Assembly: GCF_900105125.1 (NCBI RefSeq)
Contig: NZ_LT629750.1
Span: 4,553,001-4,617,000, forward strand
Length of the DNA: 64,000 bases
Direction of reading: 5' to 3'
Source: Bradyrhizobium canariense
GTDB taxonomy: Bacteria > Pseudomonadota > Alphaproteobacteria > Rhizobiales > Xanthobacteraceae
The notes below the pieces were generated by a model. The model was not told where the DNA came from. It worked only from the letters and a program-made list of their open reading frames with translations, and did no database searches. Numbering within the stretch: position 1 is the first letter of the stretch; each line of letters opens with the position of its first letter. Of the stretch, positions 15,198 through 24,582 are shown one piece after another. The position numbers were made by a program, and so were the translations under genes.

Positions 15198-15599
15198 TTA
15201 GTGGCGCTTGCGCAGATTGCGGCTTTCGAGCGCGACAATTGGTCGCCTCGCGACCCGGGGCGTCGGAGGCCTCGGCATTTTCACCGCCGATTTCGGCAGC
15301 TTCTCGGCAATTCCGAGCATGTGCTCGCGCCGTTCCATCTCCCGCCACACGTCTTCGGGTTGTACGCCGCATGATGCCCATAAAACGGTGAGGTTGTAGA
15401 GCAGGTCGGCGCTCTCGCGGATCACGGCGTCCGGCTTGCCGTTGACGGCGTCGATCACGACTTCGATGGCTTCTTCGGCCAGTTTCTTGGCCATCTTGGC
15501 CGGGCCGCGCTGAAACAGCCGTGCGGTTCGCGATACCGCCGGATCGAGATCCTTGGCCGCGATCACCGCTAAATAAAGCCGCTCAAGCGAATCACTCAT
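15198..15599 (-). CDS. hisE: Phosphoribosyl-ATP diphosphatase-like (HisE family) protein
   Basis: The first 100 residues form an all-alpha MazG/HisE nucleotide pyrophosphatase domain, with KLAEEAIEVVIDAVNGKPDAVIRESADLLYNLTVLW carrying the metal-binding EExxE and ExxD motifs. Canonical HisE removes pyrophosphate from phosphoribosyl-ATP in histidine synthesis. A basic Pro/Arg-rich tail of about 30 residues is extra. No other his gene is nearby, so this may be a second copy beside a his-operon hisE elsewhere; that could only be settled outside this window. Confidence 0.82.
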   Translation of the reverse strand: MSDSLERLYLAVIAAKDLDPAVSRTARLFQRGPAKMAKKLAEEAIEVVIDAVNGKPDAVIRESADLLYNLTVLWASCGVQPEDVWREMERREHMLGIAEKLPKSAVKMPRPPTPRVARRPIVALESRNLRKRH

Positions 15600-15722
15600 T
15601 CTGCAAGGCTAATCCAAATGCATCGCCAGCGTGTTAACGGCCGGCCTCGCCACCCCCATTGTCATAAAAAATTCGTCGACCGCACGAGGCGGCCGACGGA
15701 TCATTGGATCGAGGGTTAATAA

Positions 15723-16133
15723 CTACCAACCGGCGTTCGGATGGCCGTTGAAGTAAGGCACACCCGACCGGTAGCCGCCATATCCGCCATAATAGGGCCC
15801 GCCACCATAGTAGGCAGGGCCGCCGCCATAATAGCCGTCATAACTGTCATAATAGGCGCGCCTGTTCTGGGTGGCGGCTATTGCAATGCCGGTGCCGACG
15901 ATGCCGGCAAAGGCGGCCGCGGCCGCGGCGCCTCCACCGCCCCGATAGGTCCTGCGCCGAGCACTGACGTCGGTGAGGCCATGGCTCGTATTTGCTGCAG
16001 ACAGGCCATTGCCTGCAGGCGCGGAGCCGGCGAAAGCCGTTGCCGGCTCGATCGCCGTCAGCGCCAGCGCCGCAACCATGGCGATAGCGACCGGGCGGCC
16101 AACAGATGAAAACGCACCTTTTCGGGCGAACAT
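15723..16133 (-). CDS. Secreted or membrane Gly/Tyr-rich small protein
   Basis: The 136-residue protein has an N-terminal signal sequence (about residues 12-35, ending near TAFAG), a central Ala/Gly hydrophobic stretch (GGGGAAAAAAFAGIVGTGIAIAA, about 72-95) that may span or enter the membrane, and a C-terminal repeat of GGGPYYGGY-like units ending NGHPNAGW. This is the layout of low-complexity envelope proteins frequent in Bradyrhizobium; no activity is known. GGAGG lies eight bases before the ATG at 16133. Confidence 0.75.
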   Translation of the reverse strand: MFARKGAFSSVGRPVAIAMVAALALTAIEPATAFAGSAPAGNGLSAANTSHGLTDVSARRRTYRGGGGAAAAAAFAGIVGTGIAIAATQNRRAYYDSYDGYYGGGPAYYGGGPYYGGYGGYRSGVPYFNGHPNAGW

Positions 16134-16370
16134 CACAATTTCCTCCGTAAAAATACCGGCCTGACAGGCCTATGAAAGCTAACCATTCAATCCATGTTGG
16201 GTTCCACAAGCTGAGCGTGTGATGCGCGGCGAACCGACGCGGGTCATCAACCATCGCGGTCATCAACCGTTCAGATTCCATTAGCCAGGATGCGCGGCAG
16301 CGGTATCGCCGGGGCCGTCAAACAAGATACAGAGCGCCGTCATTGGCGCTCGATCCCGAAATGGTCTCGC

Positions 16371-17429
16371 ATGCGCGTAAATCCGACCGTGGCACGGCGT
16401 TGGTTTTTGGCTTTGTTCACAGGCTTGCTGGCTTCTGCCTGCATCAGTGCGGTCGACAGGCTGACCGCAGGCGAAGTGAAGCAACCCACCGCGATCCAGT
16501 TTTCGCTCGACCGGCCAATCAATGCCGGCGCTGCGCCGCTCGTGATGGCGGCGGCCGACGGTCTGTTCGGTGCGGAAGGCCTTGCGGTCACAACGGACAT
16601 TGCGAATGGCTCTGCTGAGGCGATCGCGCGCGTCGCCGCAGGAAGCAGCGAGTTCGCCCTGGTCGATATCAACGAACTGATCCGCTTTCGAGGCAAATCC
16701 AAAGCACCGCACGTCAAGGCGGTATTCGTGCTGTTCAACCAGTCGCCCTACGCCATCGTCGCGCGCAAGAGCCGGGGCATTCACGCCCTCTCCGATATCG
16801 AAGGCAAAACACTCGGCGTCGCCGAAGGCGATCTCTCGATCCGGTTGTGGCCGGCGCTGGCGCGGCATAACGGGATCAAGATCGCAAACGTGACGCAAAG
16901 CAAGTTGAGCGCCGCGGTGCGGGAGCCGATGCTATCGGCCGGCCAAGTCGATGCCGTCAGCGGGTTTTCGTATTTGTCGGCGGTCAATTTGCGAGACCGC
17001 GGCGTTCCCGCCGATGACCTCGCGGTGATCAGATACGCCGACTATGGCTGCGAAGCCTACGGGTTTGCGGTCATCGTCAATCCGGCGTTCGCGGCGGCGA
17101 AGCCGGAAGCCGTGAAGGGCCTGCTGCGCGCGCTGATTGCCGGCACGCATATCGCCATCGGAGAGCCCAAGCGGAGCGCGGATGAAGTTGCAAGCCGGAT
17201 CGAGGAAGGATCGCCCGAGATCGAGTTGGAACGCCTGCGCGCGGTGATCAGCGACAACATCCTCACCGGTGAGGTAAAGCGCAACGGCATCGGCGGCATC
17301 GATCCGGCCCGCCTCGAGCGGTCGATCGATCAGATTGCAGAGGATTTCAAGTTCGAGAAGCGTCCATCCGCAGCGGATATTTTCGACGATGCTTTCCTGC
17401 CTCCCCTCGGCGGCCGCCTGATCAATTAA
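16371..17429 (+). CDS. ABC-type substrate-binding protein, NMT1/SsuA-like
   Basis: The 352-residue protein starts with a signal peptide (RRWFLALFTGLLASACISA; a Cys is present but not in a perfect lipobox) and then a periplasmic type II binding fold: FSLDRPINAGAAPLVMAAADGLFGAEGL is the typical NMT1/THI5 start, followed by GSSEFALVDINELIRF. Such proteins bind sulfonates, nitrate or pyrimidine precursors for an ABC importer. No permease or ATPase gene is adjacent: the next gene, ndvA, is an exporter. The ATG at 16371 is preferred because the longer upstream reading adds 27 residues before the signal peptide. Confidence 0.82.
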   Translation: MRVNPTVARRWFLALFTGLLASACISAVDRLTAGEVKQPTAIQFSLDRPINAGAAPLVMAAADGLFGAEGLAVTTDIANGSAEAIARVAAGSSEFALVDINELIRFRGKSKAPHVKAVFVLFNQSPYAIVARKSRGIHALSDIEGKTLGVAEGDLSIRLWPALARHNGIKIANVTQSKLSAAVREPMLSAGQVDAVSGFSYLSAVNLRDRGVPADDLAVIRYADYGCEAYGFAVIVNPAFAAAKPEAVKGLLRALIAGTHIAIGEPKRSADEVASRIEEGSPEIELERLRAVISDNILTGEVKRNGIGGIDPARLERSIDQIAEDFKFEKRPSAADIFDDAFLPPLGGRLIN

Positions 17430-17522
17430 GTAAAACGTGAGCGAGCGCTGTATCTCTCCCGCCATCCCTGATTAGAATGCAGGCCGGAACATCCCCGTCC
17501 TGCTGGTCCGAGCGCCCGTTTC

Positions 17523-19325
17523 ATGTCCCTGCTTCGCCTCTACACGCGCGTTCTGGAATTGCTCGGCAAGGAAGCCCGGCTGGGCTGGATTCTCGCCGGC
17601 GCCAACCTGCTGCTGGCGGGTGCGCAGTTCGCCGAACCGGTGCTGTTCGGGCGCATCGTCGATGTCCTGTCCGGCAAGCCAGCAGCCGCCCCGTTCGGGA
17701 CGCCGTCGCCGTGGCCGCTGCTGGCGGCCTGGGTGGCGTTCGGCCTGTTCACGATTGGTTGCAGCGCCACGGTCGCGCTGCACGCCGATCGGCTGGCGCA
17801 CCGTCAACGCCAGGCGGTGCTGACAAATTATTTCGAACACATCATGCAATTGCCGCTGACCTTCCACACCGGCACCCATTCCGGCCGCCTGATGAAGGTG
17901 ATGTTGAACGGCACCGATTCATTGTGGCGGCTGTGGCTCGGATTTTTCCGCGAACATTTCGCCGCGATGATGTCACTCGTGGTGCTGCTGCCGCTGGCGT
18001 TTTACATCAACTGGCGGCTGGCAAGCCTGCTGTTCGTCCTGTGCATCGTGTTCACGGTGCTGACGACGCTGGTGGTGCGCAAGACCTACGGCATGCAGAG
18101 CGAAGTCGAGGCCCATTACAGCGACCTCTCCGCGCGCGCCTCCGACGCGCTCGGCAATGTCGCGCTGGTGCAGAGCTTCGTGCGCATCGATGCCGAGGTG
18201 CAGGGCCTGCGCTTCGTCGCCGACAAGCTTCTGGCGGTGCAGATGCCGGTGCTGTCCTGGTGGGCGCTGGTCACGGTCATCACCAGGGCATCGACCACCA
18301 TCACGGTGCTTGCGATCTTCACCGTCGGCATCCTGCTGCATGAGCGGGGCCTCACCTCGGTCGGCGAGATCGTGATGTTCGTGAGTTTCGCCACCATGCT
18401 GATCCAGAAGCTCGAGCAGGTGGTCGGCTTCATCAACAGCGTGTTCATGGAGGCGCCGCGGCTACAGGAATTCTTCAACGTGCTCGATGCCGTGCCTGCG
18501 GTCCGCGACCGCCCGGATGCGATCGATACCGGCCGGCTCGCGGGCCTGGTCGAGTTCAGCGACGTCTCGTTTTCCTATGACGGCAAGCGGCCGGCGGTCG
18601 AAGACCTTTCCTTCATGGCGCTGCCCGGCCAGACCATCGCGCTGGTCGGTCCGACCGGGGCGGGCAAATCGACCGCGATCGCGCTGCTGCATCGCGCCTT
18701 TGATCCGCAATCGGGCTTTATCAGGATCGACGGCATGGATGTCCGCGGCCTGACGTTGACGGCGTTGCGCAGGAATATCGGCGTGGTGTTTCAGGAAGCG
18801 CTGCTGTTCAACCGCTCGATCGCCGATAATTTACGCGTCGGCAAGCCCGATGCGACGGAAGAGGAAATGCGCATCGCGGCGGGCCGCGCCCAGGCGCTGG
18901 AATTCATCGAACGCAGCGAACGGAAATTCGAAACCAATGTCGGCGAGCGCGGACGGATGCTGTCCGGCGGCGAGCGTCAGCGGTTGTCGATCGCACGGGC
19001 GCTGTTGAAGGATCCGCCGATCCTGATCCTCGATGAGGCGACCAGCGCGCTCGATGCCGTGACCGAAGCCAGGGTCAATGCGGCGCTCGATGAAGTCATG
19101 AAGGGACGCACCACTTTCGTGATCGCCCACCGGCTTTCGACCATTCGCAATGCCACGCGCATCCTGCTGTTCGACAATGGACGCGTGATCGAAAGCGGAA
19201 CCTTTGATGAACTGGTCGCGAAAGGCGGCCGCTTCGCGGAACTCGCGCGAGCCCAATTCATGGTTCAGGAGAATGCAAGCAGCGCGCGTGAACCGACGGC
19301 GGGCAGTGCGGCTGTCACGATTTAG
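17523..19325 (+). CDS. ndvA: Cyclic beta-glucan exporter, fused ABC permease/ATPase (NdvA family)
   Basis: The 600-residue half-transporter has six transmembrane helices in the first 320 residues (starting [22 protein letters not shown], with [15 protein letters not shown] and DRLAHRQRQ, all NdvA-like) and an ATPase domain with Walker [10 protein letters not shown] near 377, Q-loop [11 protein letters not shown], signature LSGGERQR near 481, and [10 protein letters not shown]. NdvA/ChvA exports cyclic beta-glucan to the periplasm, where it is needed for osmotic adaptation and host infection in rhizobia. The glucan synthase gene is not next to it. It ends one base before, or overlapping, the frame of the carboxypeptidase gene. 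Confidence 0.88.
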   Translation: MSLLRLYTRVLELLGKEARLGWILAGANLLLAGAQFAEPVLFGRIVDVLSGKPAAAPFGTPSPWPLLAAWVAFGLFTIGCSATVALHADRLAHRQRQAVLTNYFEHIMQLPLTFHTGTHSGRLMKVMLNGTDSLWRLWLGFFREHFAAMMSLVVLLPLAFYINWRLASLLFVLCIVFTVLTTLVVRKTYGMQSEVEAHYSDLSARASDALGNVALVQSFVRIDAEVQGLRFVADKLLAVQMPVLSWWALVTVITRASTTITVLAIFTVGILLHERGLTSVGEIVMFVSFATMLIQKLEQVVGFINSVFMEAPRLQEFFNVLDAVPAVRDRPDAIDTGRLAGLVEFSDVSFSYDGKRPAVEDLSFMALPGQTIALVGPTGAGKSTAIALLHRAFDPQSGFIRIDGMDVRGLTLTALRRNIGVVFQEALLFNRSIADNLRVGKPDATEEEMRIAAGRAQALEFIERSERKFETNVGERGRMLSGGERQRLSIARALLKDPPILILDEATSALDAVTEARVNAALDEVMKGRTTFVIAHRLSTIRNATRILLFDNGRVIESGTFDELVAKGGRFAELARAQFMVQENASSAREPTAGSAAVTI

Positions 19326-19453
19326 TGTCGTCGAAATTCGGCCCATTTCGTCCACGATTTAATCATGGGGCCTCTGTTCTGGAACAGCAAGCCGGTATAG
19401 GTTTGCCACCGCCGCAAGCGACGGCGCCGGATACGCTTGAAACCGAACGTCAG

Positions 19454-20917
19454 ATGCCAGAACCTCGCCTTCACGGGCGGGTCTCAAAGGACCGGATAGT
19501 GCAATTGCTTCGCCCGTTGCTTCGCAAATCATCGTTGAACTGGATTGTCGTTGTCGCCGCGCTTGCGATCGTTGCGCCGCGTGCCGCAAGTGCCGAAGCG
19601 TTACTGCTGATCGAAGCTGACAGCGGAAAGGTTTTGCAGGCCGACAACGCGACCATGCCGTGGTATCCGGCGTCGTTGAGCAAGCTGATGACGGCCTATG
19701 TCACGCTCAAGGCGGTGAAGGAAGGGCGTATCACGCTCGATACGCTGTTTACGGTGTCGCCGGTAGCCGCCTCGCAATCGCCGTCGAAGATGGGTTTCCG
19801 GCCGGGTACGCAGCTCACCGTCGACAATGCGCTGAAGATGATGCTGGTGAAGTCGGCCAACGACATGGCCGTGGTGCTGGCCGAAGGCGTCGGAGGCTCG
19901 ATCGACGGCTTTTCAGTGATGATGAATCAAGCCGCGCAACAGCTCGGCATGACGCAGACGAGCTATGTCAATCCGAATGGCTTGCCCGCGGACGGCCAGA
20001 TCACCTCGGCGCGCGATCTGGCGATCCTGGCCCGCGCGATCATTCACGATTTGCCCGAGTACGAATATTTCGTCCACATTCCCTCGATCCGCTATGGCCG
20101 CAAGGTCACGCAGAATTTCAACAAGCTGATCGGACGCTATCCCGGAGCCGACGGCTTCAAGACGGGCTTCATCTGTGCGTCCGGTTACAATCTGGTGGGA
20201 TCGGCCACGCGCGACGGTCGGAGGCTGATCGCGGTGGTGCTCGGCGCGTCGTCCGGCACGATGCGCGCCGTCAGAGCCGCGCAATTGCTCGATCGTGGCT
20301 TTTCCAGCAATACCTTGTCCTGGCTCCAGCCCTCACTCGGCACCGTGGACAAATTGGTGCCGATCGATGCGTCGCCGCCGAACCTGCATGATGAGATGTG
20401 CGGCGGCAAGCACAAGCAGCCGGCCAGCGATGAAGATGAGGCGACCGTTGCCGGCAATGCCGGGAGCTCGAGCACCGGCGAAACCGGCGCGACCTTCTTC
20501 GCTGCCGGGCTGCAGCCGCCGATGACGAAGCCTGCGGACCTGATGGCAGCCGCGCCCGCGCCTTCCGAACCGATCCCCGTCTACACCGGCCCCACCAAGA
20601 CCGGAGCCGCCTTGATCGCCACCATGGCGGTCGATTCCGAAAGGCAGGCGGTGCGGCCGAAAGGCAAGAAAACGCGCATCGCCGCGAAGAAGCCGGACGC
20701 GGCGACAGACGCCAAAACCGGTGCCAAAACCGACGCTAAACCTGACGCCAAGCCGGTTCGGCATGCCAATGCCAAGCCGGACGCCGTCCCCGCAGCCGCG
20801 ACCGATAAGCCCGCGAAGCCGGCAAAACCCAAGGCGGCGGCAAAGACGCCAGCAAAGCCGGCCACCAAGCCCGCGCCAAAGAACACCAGCGACGCCGCCG
20901 GCAAACCCGCAGGTTAA
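19454..20917 (+). CDS. D-alanyl-D-alanine carboxypeptidase with Lys/Pro/Ala-rich tail
   Basis: This S11-family penicillin-binding enzyme removes the terminal D-Ala of peptidoglycan pentapeptides. It has a signal or anchor segment (WIVVVAALAIVAPRAASA, residues 30-50), the catalytic SxxK at 74-77 (SLSK), SAN at 134-136 and KTG at 236-238. The domain ends near 350 and is followed by about 140 residues of low-complexity tail rich in Lys, Ala, Pro and Asp with KTDAKPDAKP-like repeats, probably a cell-wall-binding or spacer region. The frame is open back to a GTG at 19325, which overlaps the ndvA stop; the ATG at 19454 is a conservative choice with no strong ribosome-binding site. Confidence 0.88.
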   Translation: MPEPRLHGRVSKDRIVQLLRPLLRKSSLNWIVVVAALAIVAPRAASAEALLLIEADSGKVLQADNATMPWYPASLSKLMTAYVTLKAVKEGRITLDTLFTVSPVAASQSPSKMGFRPGTQLTVDNALKMMLVKSANDMAVVLAEGVGGSIDGFSVMMNQAAQQLGMTQTSYVNPNGLPADGQITSARDLAILARAIIHDLPEYEYFVHIPSIRYGRKVTQNFNKLIGRYPGADGFKTGFICASGYNLVGSATRDGRRLIAVVLGASSGTMRAVRAAQLLDRGFSSNTLSWLQPSLGTVDKLVPIDASPPNLHDEMCGGKHKQPASDEDEATVAGNAGSSSTGETGATFFAAGLQPPMTKPADLMAAAPAPSEPIPVYTGPTKTGAALIATMAVDSERQAVRPKGKKTRIAAKKPDAATDAKTGAKTDAKPDAKPVRHANAKPDAVPAAATDKPAKPAKPKAAAKTPAKPATKPAPKNTSDAAGKPAG

Positions 20918-20923
20918 CACAAC

Positions 20924-20947
20924 CGCGGCTGCTCGCTTGCAGCCGCG
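20924..20947 (+). terminator. Hairpin after the carboxypeptidase gene
   Basis: CGCGGCTGC (20924-20932) and GCAGCCGCG (20939-20947) form a perfect nine-base stem with a six-base loop, immediately after the stop codon at 20915-20917. A short pyrimidine stretch (CTCGATCTTTCC) follows, but there is no long T run, so termination strength is uncertain. Confidence 0.5.
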
Positions 20948-21108
20948 CTCGATCTTTCCGACCGGTCTCTCCAGCCGCGAGGCGAGCGCACAGCCGCCTG
21001 TAGTCGCTTGCCTTGGGCCGCCGCATTGCCCAATATTGTCCAAAACCGATAACGCATAAAAAGGGCATCCCGCCCCAATCTGCGGGAAATGGAGCGGAGG
21101 GAATTACC

Positions 21109-22791
21109 ATGGAGCGGATCTGGCTCAAGCAATATCCGGCCGGCGTGCCCGCCGATATCGATGCGACGCAATATGCATCGCTCGTTGAACTGCTGGAAGA
21201 AAGCTTTGCGAAGTTCAGCGACCGCAAGGCCTTCATCTGCATGGACAAGTCGATCAGCTACCGCGATCTCGACGAGATGTCGCTGGCGCTTGCCGCCTAT
21301 TTGCAAGGCAAGGGACTGCAAAAAGGCGCGCGCGTCGCGTTGATGATGCCAAACGTATTGCAGTATCCGATCTCGACCGCGGCTGTCCTGCGCGCCGGCT
21401 ACGCGGTGGTGAACGTCAACCCGCTCTACACACCGCGCGAACTCGAACACCAGCTGAAGGATTCCGGCGCCGAGGCGATTATCGTTCTCGAGAATTTCGC
21501 CACCACGGTCCAGAAGGTGATCGCCAGCACCGCGGTGAAGCACGTCATCGTCGGCAGCATGGGCGATCTGCTCGGCCTGAAGGGCATGATCGTCAACCTG
21601 GTGGTCCGTCGCGTGAAGAAAATGGTGCCGCCGTTTTCGATTCCGGGCGCCGTCCTGTTCAATGACGCGGTTACGACCGGCCGCGGCTTGAAATTCAACA
21701 AGCCGAAGATCACACCCGACGATGTCGCCTTCCTGCAATATACCGGCGGCACCACCGGCGTCTCCAAGGGAGCGACGCTGCTTCATCGCAACATTGTCGC
21801 CAACGTGCTGCAGAACGATGCCTGGTTGCAACCGGCGCTGCGCAAGCCGCCGCATGTCGACCAGCTGTTCATCGTCTGTGCGCTGCCGCTCTATCACATC
21901 TTCGCGCTGACGGCGTGCTTCCTGCTGGCGATGCGCGCCGGCGGCGTCAACCTTCTGATTCCGAACCCGCGCGACATGGCGGGCTTCATCAAGGAGCTGA
22001 TGAAATACCAGGTCAACAGTTTCCCGGCGGTCAACACGCTCTACAACGGGCTGTTGCATTCGCCAGGCTTCGACAAGGTCGACTTCTCCAAGCTGAAAAC
22101 CTCGTTCGGTGGCGGTATGGCGACGCAGAAGGCCGTCGCGGAAGCGTGGCTGAAGACGACCGGTTGTCCGCTGTCGGAAGGTTACGGCCTGTCGGAGACT
22201 TCGCCGACGCTGACCTGCAACCCCGCCGATACCGACAAATTCTCCGGCTCGATTGGCCTTCCCGTCCCCTCGACCTATCTCTCGATCCGCGACGATGACG
22301 GCAACGAAATGCCGCTCGGCGAGGCCGGCGAGATCTGCGCCAAGGGCCCGCAGGTAATGTCCGGCTACTGGAACAGGCCGGACGAGACGGCGCGGGTCAT
22401 GACCGCGGACGGATATTTCCGCACCGGCGATATCGGCGTGATGACGCCGGACGGCTATACCAAGATCGTCGACCGCAAGAAGGATATGATCCTGGTTTCC
22501 GGCTTCAACGTCTATCCGAACGAAGTCGAGGAAGTGATCGCCAGCCATCCCGGCGTGCTGGAATGCGCCGTGATCGGCGTTCCGGACGCGCGATCCGGCG
22601 AGGCCGTCAAGGCGTTTGTCGTCAAGAAAGATCCCAACGTCACCGCCGAGGACATCATCAAGTTCTGCGGCACGCAGCTGACCAACTACAAGGTCCCCAA
22701 GCAGATCGAGTTTCGCACCGATCTGCCGAAGACCAATGTCGGAAAAATCCTGCGCCGTGAATTGCGCGACGAAAAGAAGGCTGCGGCCTGA
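21109..22791 (+). CDS. fadD: Long-chain fatty-acid-CoA ligase
   Basis: The 560-residue protein begins MERIWLKQYPAGVPADI, a typical FadD start, and contains the P-loop YTGGTTGVSKG at 211-221, GYGLSETSP, the FadD linker DRKKDMILVSGFNVYPNEVEE and the C-terminal catalytic lysine in TNVGKILRRELRD. It converts long-chain fatty acids to acyl-CoA via acyl-AMP at the inner face of the membrane, the first step of beta-oxidation. GGAGGG lies about eight bases before the ATG at 21109. The next gene is an unrelated DUF924 protein, so fadD may be a single-gene unit. Confidence 0.92.
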   Translation: MERIWLKQYPAGVPADIDATQYASLVELLEESFAKFSDRKAFICMDKSISYRDLDEMSLALAAYLQGKGLQKGARVALMMPNVLQYPISTAAVLRAGYAVVNVNPLYTPRELEHQLKDSGAEAIIVLENFATTVQKVIASTAVKHVIVGSMGDLLGLKGMIVNLVVRRVKKMVPPFSIPGAVLFNDAVTTGRGLKFNKPKITPDDVAFLQYTGGTTGVSKGATLLHRNIVANVLQNDAWLQPALRKPPHVDQLFIVCALPLYHIFALTACFLLAMRAGGVNLLIPNPRDMAGFIKELMKYQVNSFPAVNTLYNGLLHSPGFDKVDFSKLKTSFGGGMATQKAVAEAWLKTTGCPLSEGYGLSETSPTLTCNPADTDKFSGSIGLPVPSTYLSIRDDDGNEMPLGEAGEICAKGPQVMSGYWNRPDETARVMTADGYFRTGDIGVMTPDGYTKIVDRKKDMILVSGFNVYPNEVEEVIASHPGVLECAVIGVPDARSGEAVKAFVVKKDPNVTAEDIIKFCGTQLTNYKVPKQIEFRTDLPKTNVGKILRRELRDEKKAAA

Positions 22792-22817
22792 ACCAGCAAT
22801 GATGCGAACGCCTGGTC

Positions 22818-23375
22818 ATGACCGACGTGATCGACAATATTTCGCCGGCCGAAATCCTCTCATTCTGGCGCGAGGCTGGTCCGGAGCGCTGGTACAGGCA
22901 GGACGCCACCTTCGATGCCGATCTGCGCAGCCGCTTCGCCGAACTGTGGCAGAAGGCGGCTGCCGGCGAGTTGTCCTGCTGGGAAGCCAACGACGACGGC
23001 GCGCTGGCGCTGGTCATCGTGCTCGACCAGTTTCCGCGCAATATTTTTCGCGGCGATATCAGGACCTACTCAAGCGATGCCCAGGCCCGCGAGGTCGCCG
23101 GCCGCGCCATTGCGCGCGGCGCCGATGGGCGCATTGAGCCGGCGCTACTGGAATTTCTCTATATGCCGTTCATGCATTCGGAGCATCTGGCCGACCAGCA
23201 GCGCTGCGTCGAACTATTCCGCAAAACCGGCAATACCGACAACCTGAAATATGCCGAGGACCATGCCGCCATCATCAGCCGGTTCGGCCGCTTCCCTCAT
23301 CGCAATCGTCTTCTGGGGCGCTCGACGACGCCGCAAGAACAGGCCTTTCTCGACGGCGGAGGATTTTCCGGCTGA
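22818..23375 (+). CDS. DUF924 family protein
   Basis: The 185-residue soluble helical protein has the DUF924 pattern: ILSFWREAGPERWYRQDATFDADLRSRF at the start, then VIVLDQFPRNIFRGDIRTYSSDAQAREVA, FLYMPFMHSEHLADQQRC, and FGRFPHRNRLLGR near the end. The fold is tetratricopeptide-like. No biochemical function is established for the family. It begins 26 bases after the fadD stop on the same strand and could be co-transcribed with it. Confidence 0.88.
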   Translation: MTDVIDNISPAEILSFWREAGPERWYRQDATFDADLRSRFAELWQKAAAGELSCWEANDDGALALVIVLDQFPRNIFRGDIRTYSSDAQAREVAGRAIARGADGRIEPALLEFLYMPFMHSEHLADQQRCVELFRKTGNTDNLKYAEDHAAIISRFGRFPHRNRLLGRSTTPQEQAFLDGGGFSG

Positions 23376-23484
23376 TGACAGAACAGTGAACATATCGGGC
23401 CATTGCCGTTCCCGCGCTACCGAATATTGTGCCCGCCGGCCGCCCGGTCTATGACACTTCCGCACATTTCAAGGAGAATTGACG

Positions 23485-23970
23485 ATGACCATCAAAGTTG
23501 GCGACAAGCTGCCCGAAGCCAAGTTTCGCGTGATGACGGCGGAAGGTCCGCAGGTCAAAACCACAGACGACGTCTTCAAGGGCAAGAAGGTCGCCCTGTT
23601 CGCGGTACCCGGCGCCTATACCGGCACCTGTCACAAGATGCATCTGCCGAGCATTTTCCTGAACGCCTATGCCATCAAGGGCAAGGGCGTGGACACCATC
23701 GCGATCGTCTCGGTGAATGACGCCTTCGTCATGAACGCGTGGAAGCGCGACACCGACCAGCGCGATGAAGCCACTTTCCTCGCCGACGGCAATGCCGAGT
23801 TCACCAAGGCGATCGGCATGGAGCTCGACGCTTCGGGCAACGGGCTCGGTATCCGCTCCAAGCGCTACTCGATGCTGGTGGAAGACGGCGTGGTCAAGAA
23901 ATTCAACCTCGAGCCCGCGCCCGGCAAGGTCGAGGTTTCCGGCGGCGACACGCTGCTTGGACAGCTCTGA
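23485..23970 (+). CDS. Peroxiredoxin (Prx5/AhpC-TSA type)
   Basis: The 161-residue protein is a thiol peroxidase of the Prx5 type. The peroxidatic Cys49 sits in VPGAYTGTCHKMHLPSI, close to the family consensus, and later motifs (SVNDAFVMNAW and DGNAEFTKAIGM) match the same family. It reduces hydrogen peroxide and alkyl hydroperoxides, usually with glutathione/glutaredoxin or thioredoxin. AAGGAGA lies eight bases before the ATG at 23485, which rules out the upstream in-frame TTG at 23479. It appears monocistronic. Confidence 0.92.
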   Translation: MTIKVGDKLPEAKFRVMTAEGPQVKTTDDVFKGKKVALFAVPGAYTGTCHKMHLPSIFLNAYAIKGKGVDTIAIVSVNDAFVMNAWKRDTDQRDEATFLADGNAEFTKAIGMELDASGNGLGIRSKRYSMLVEDGVVKKFNLEPAPGKVEVSGGDTLLGQL

Positions 23971-24010
23971 GCTTCAGTCGTTCCTACGCCGATCTGGCTC
24001 CAAGAGTGAC

Positions 24011-24099
24011 GTCATGCCCGGGCTTGTCCCGGGCATCCACGTTCTTGAGCGCGGTTCAAAAGAAAGACGTAGATGGCCGGAACAGGCCCGGCCATGACG
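24011..24099. repeat. Long intergenic palindromic element
   Basis: Two hairpins lie in tandem: ATGCCCGGG/CCCGGGCAT (24014-24036) and ATGGCCGG/CCGGCCAT (24073-24095). The outer edges GTCATGCCCGGGC and GCCCGGCCATGAC are themselves roughly inverted, so the whole 89-bp region can fold as one palindrome. Its form matches the dispersed repeats of Bradyrhizobium genomes. It lies between the convergent peroxiredoxin and rnhA genes and could also act as a bidirectional terminator. Confidence 0.7.
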
Positions 24100-24117
24100 G
24101 ATGCATTGGGTGTCCGC

Positions 24118-24582
24118 CTACTTCCTGACCACTTGCTGCAATCGCGCCATCGCGACGCCGTCGCGCGCCAGCTGATCGGCGCGCTCGTTCTCGTCATGCC
24201 CGGCATGGCCCTTGATCCAGTGCCAGCGCACCTCGTGCGGTTTGAGCGCCGCGTCCAGCCGCTGCCACAGATCGACATTCTTGACCGGCTTCTTGTCGGC
24301 CGTGCGCCAGCCGTTCTTCTTCCAGCCATGAATCCAGCCGGTGATCCCCTGACGCACATATTGGCTGTCGGTGGTGAGATCGACGGTGCAGGGCTTCTTG
24401 AGCGCCTCCAAAGCTGAGATCGCCGCCATCAGCTCCATGCGGTTGTTGGTGGTATGCGGCTCGCCGCCTTTCAATTCCTTTTCGACATCGCCGAATTTGA
24501 GAACCGCGCCCCAGCCTCCCGGCCCGGGATTACCCGAGCAGGCGCCATCGGTGTGAATGACGACCGAAGGGAGCGAACTCAC
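24118..24582 (-). CDS. rnhA: Ribonuclease HI
   Basis: The 154-residue enzyme cleaves the RNA strand of RNA-DNA hybrids. The catalytic acidic residues are all present: Asp12 in [11 protein letters not shown], Glu50 in NNRMELMAA, Asp72 in TTDSQYV and Asp136 in [11 protein letters not shown], with the basic-protrusion stretch [17 protein letters not shown]. The GTG start at 24582 overlaps the thrB stop (GTGA), so it is translationally coupled to thrB. A longer reading from 24867 runs antisense to nothing but through thrB in another frame and is not used. The order ispH-thrB-rnhA is common in Bradyrhizobium relatives. Confidence 0.93.
   Translation of the reverse strand: MSSLPSVVIHTDGACSGNPGPGGWGAVLKFGDVEKELKGGEPHTTNNRMELMAAISALEALKKPCTVDLTTDSQYVRQGITGWIHGWKKNGWRTADKKPVKNVDLWQRLDAALKPHEVRWHWIKGHAGHDENERADQLARDGVAMARLQQVVRK

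Noticed and set aside
20914..22548. Minus-strand frame of 544 residues
   Set aside because: It is antisense to fadD, whose motifs are complete; the Arg/His-rich composition is typical of a shadow in high-GC DNA.
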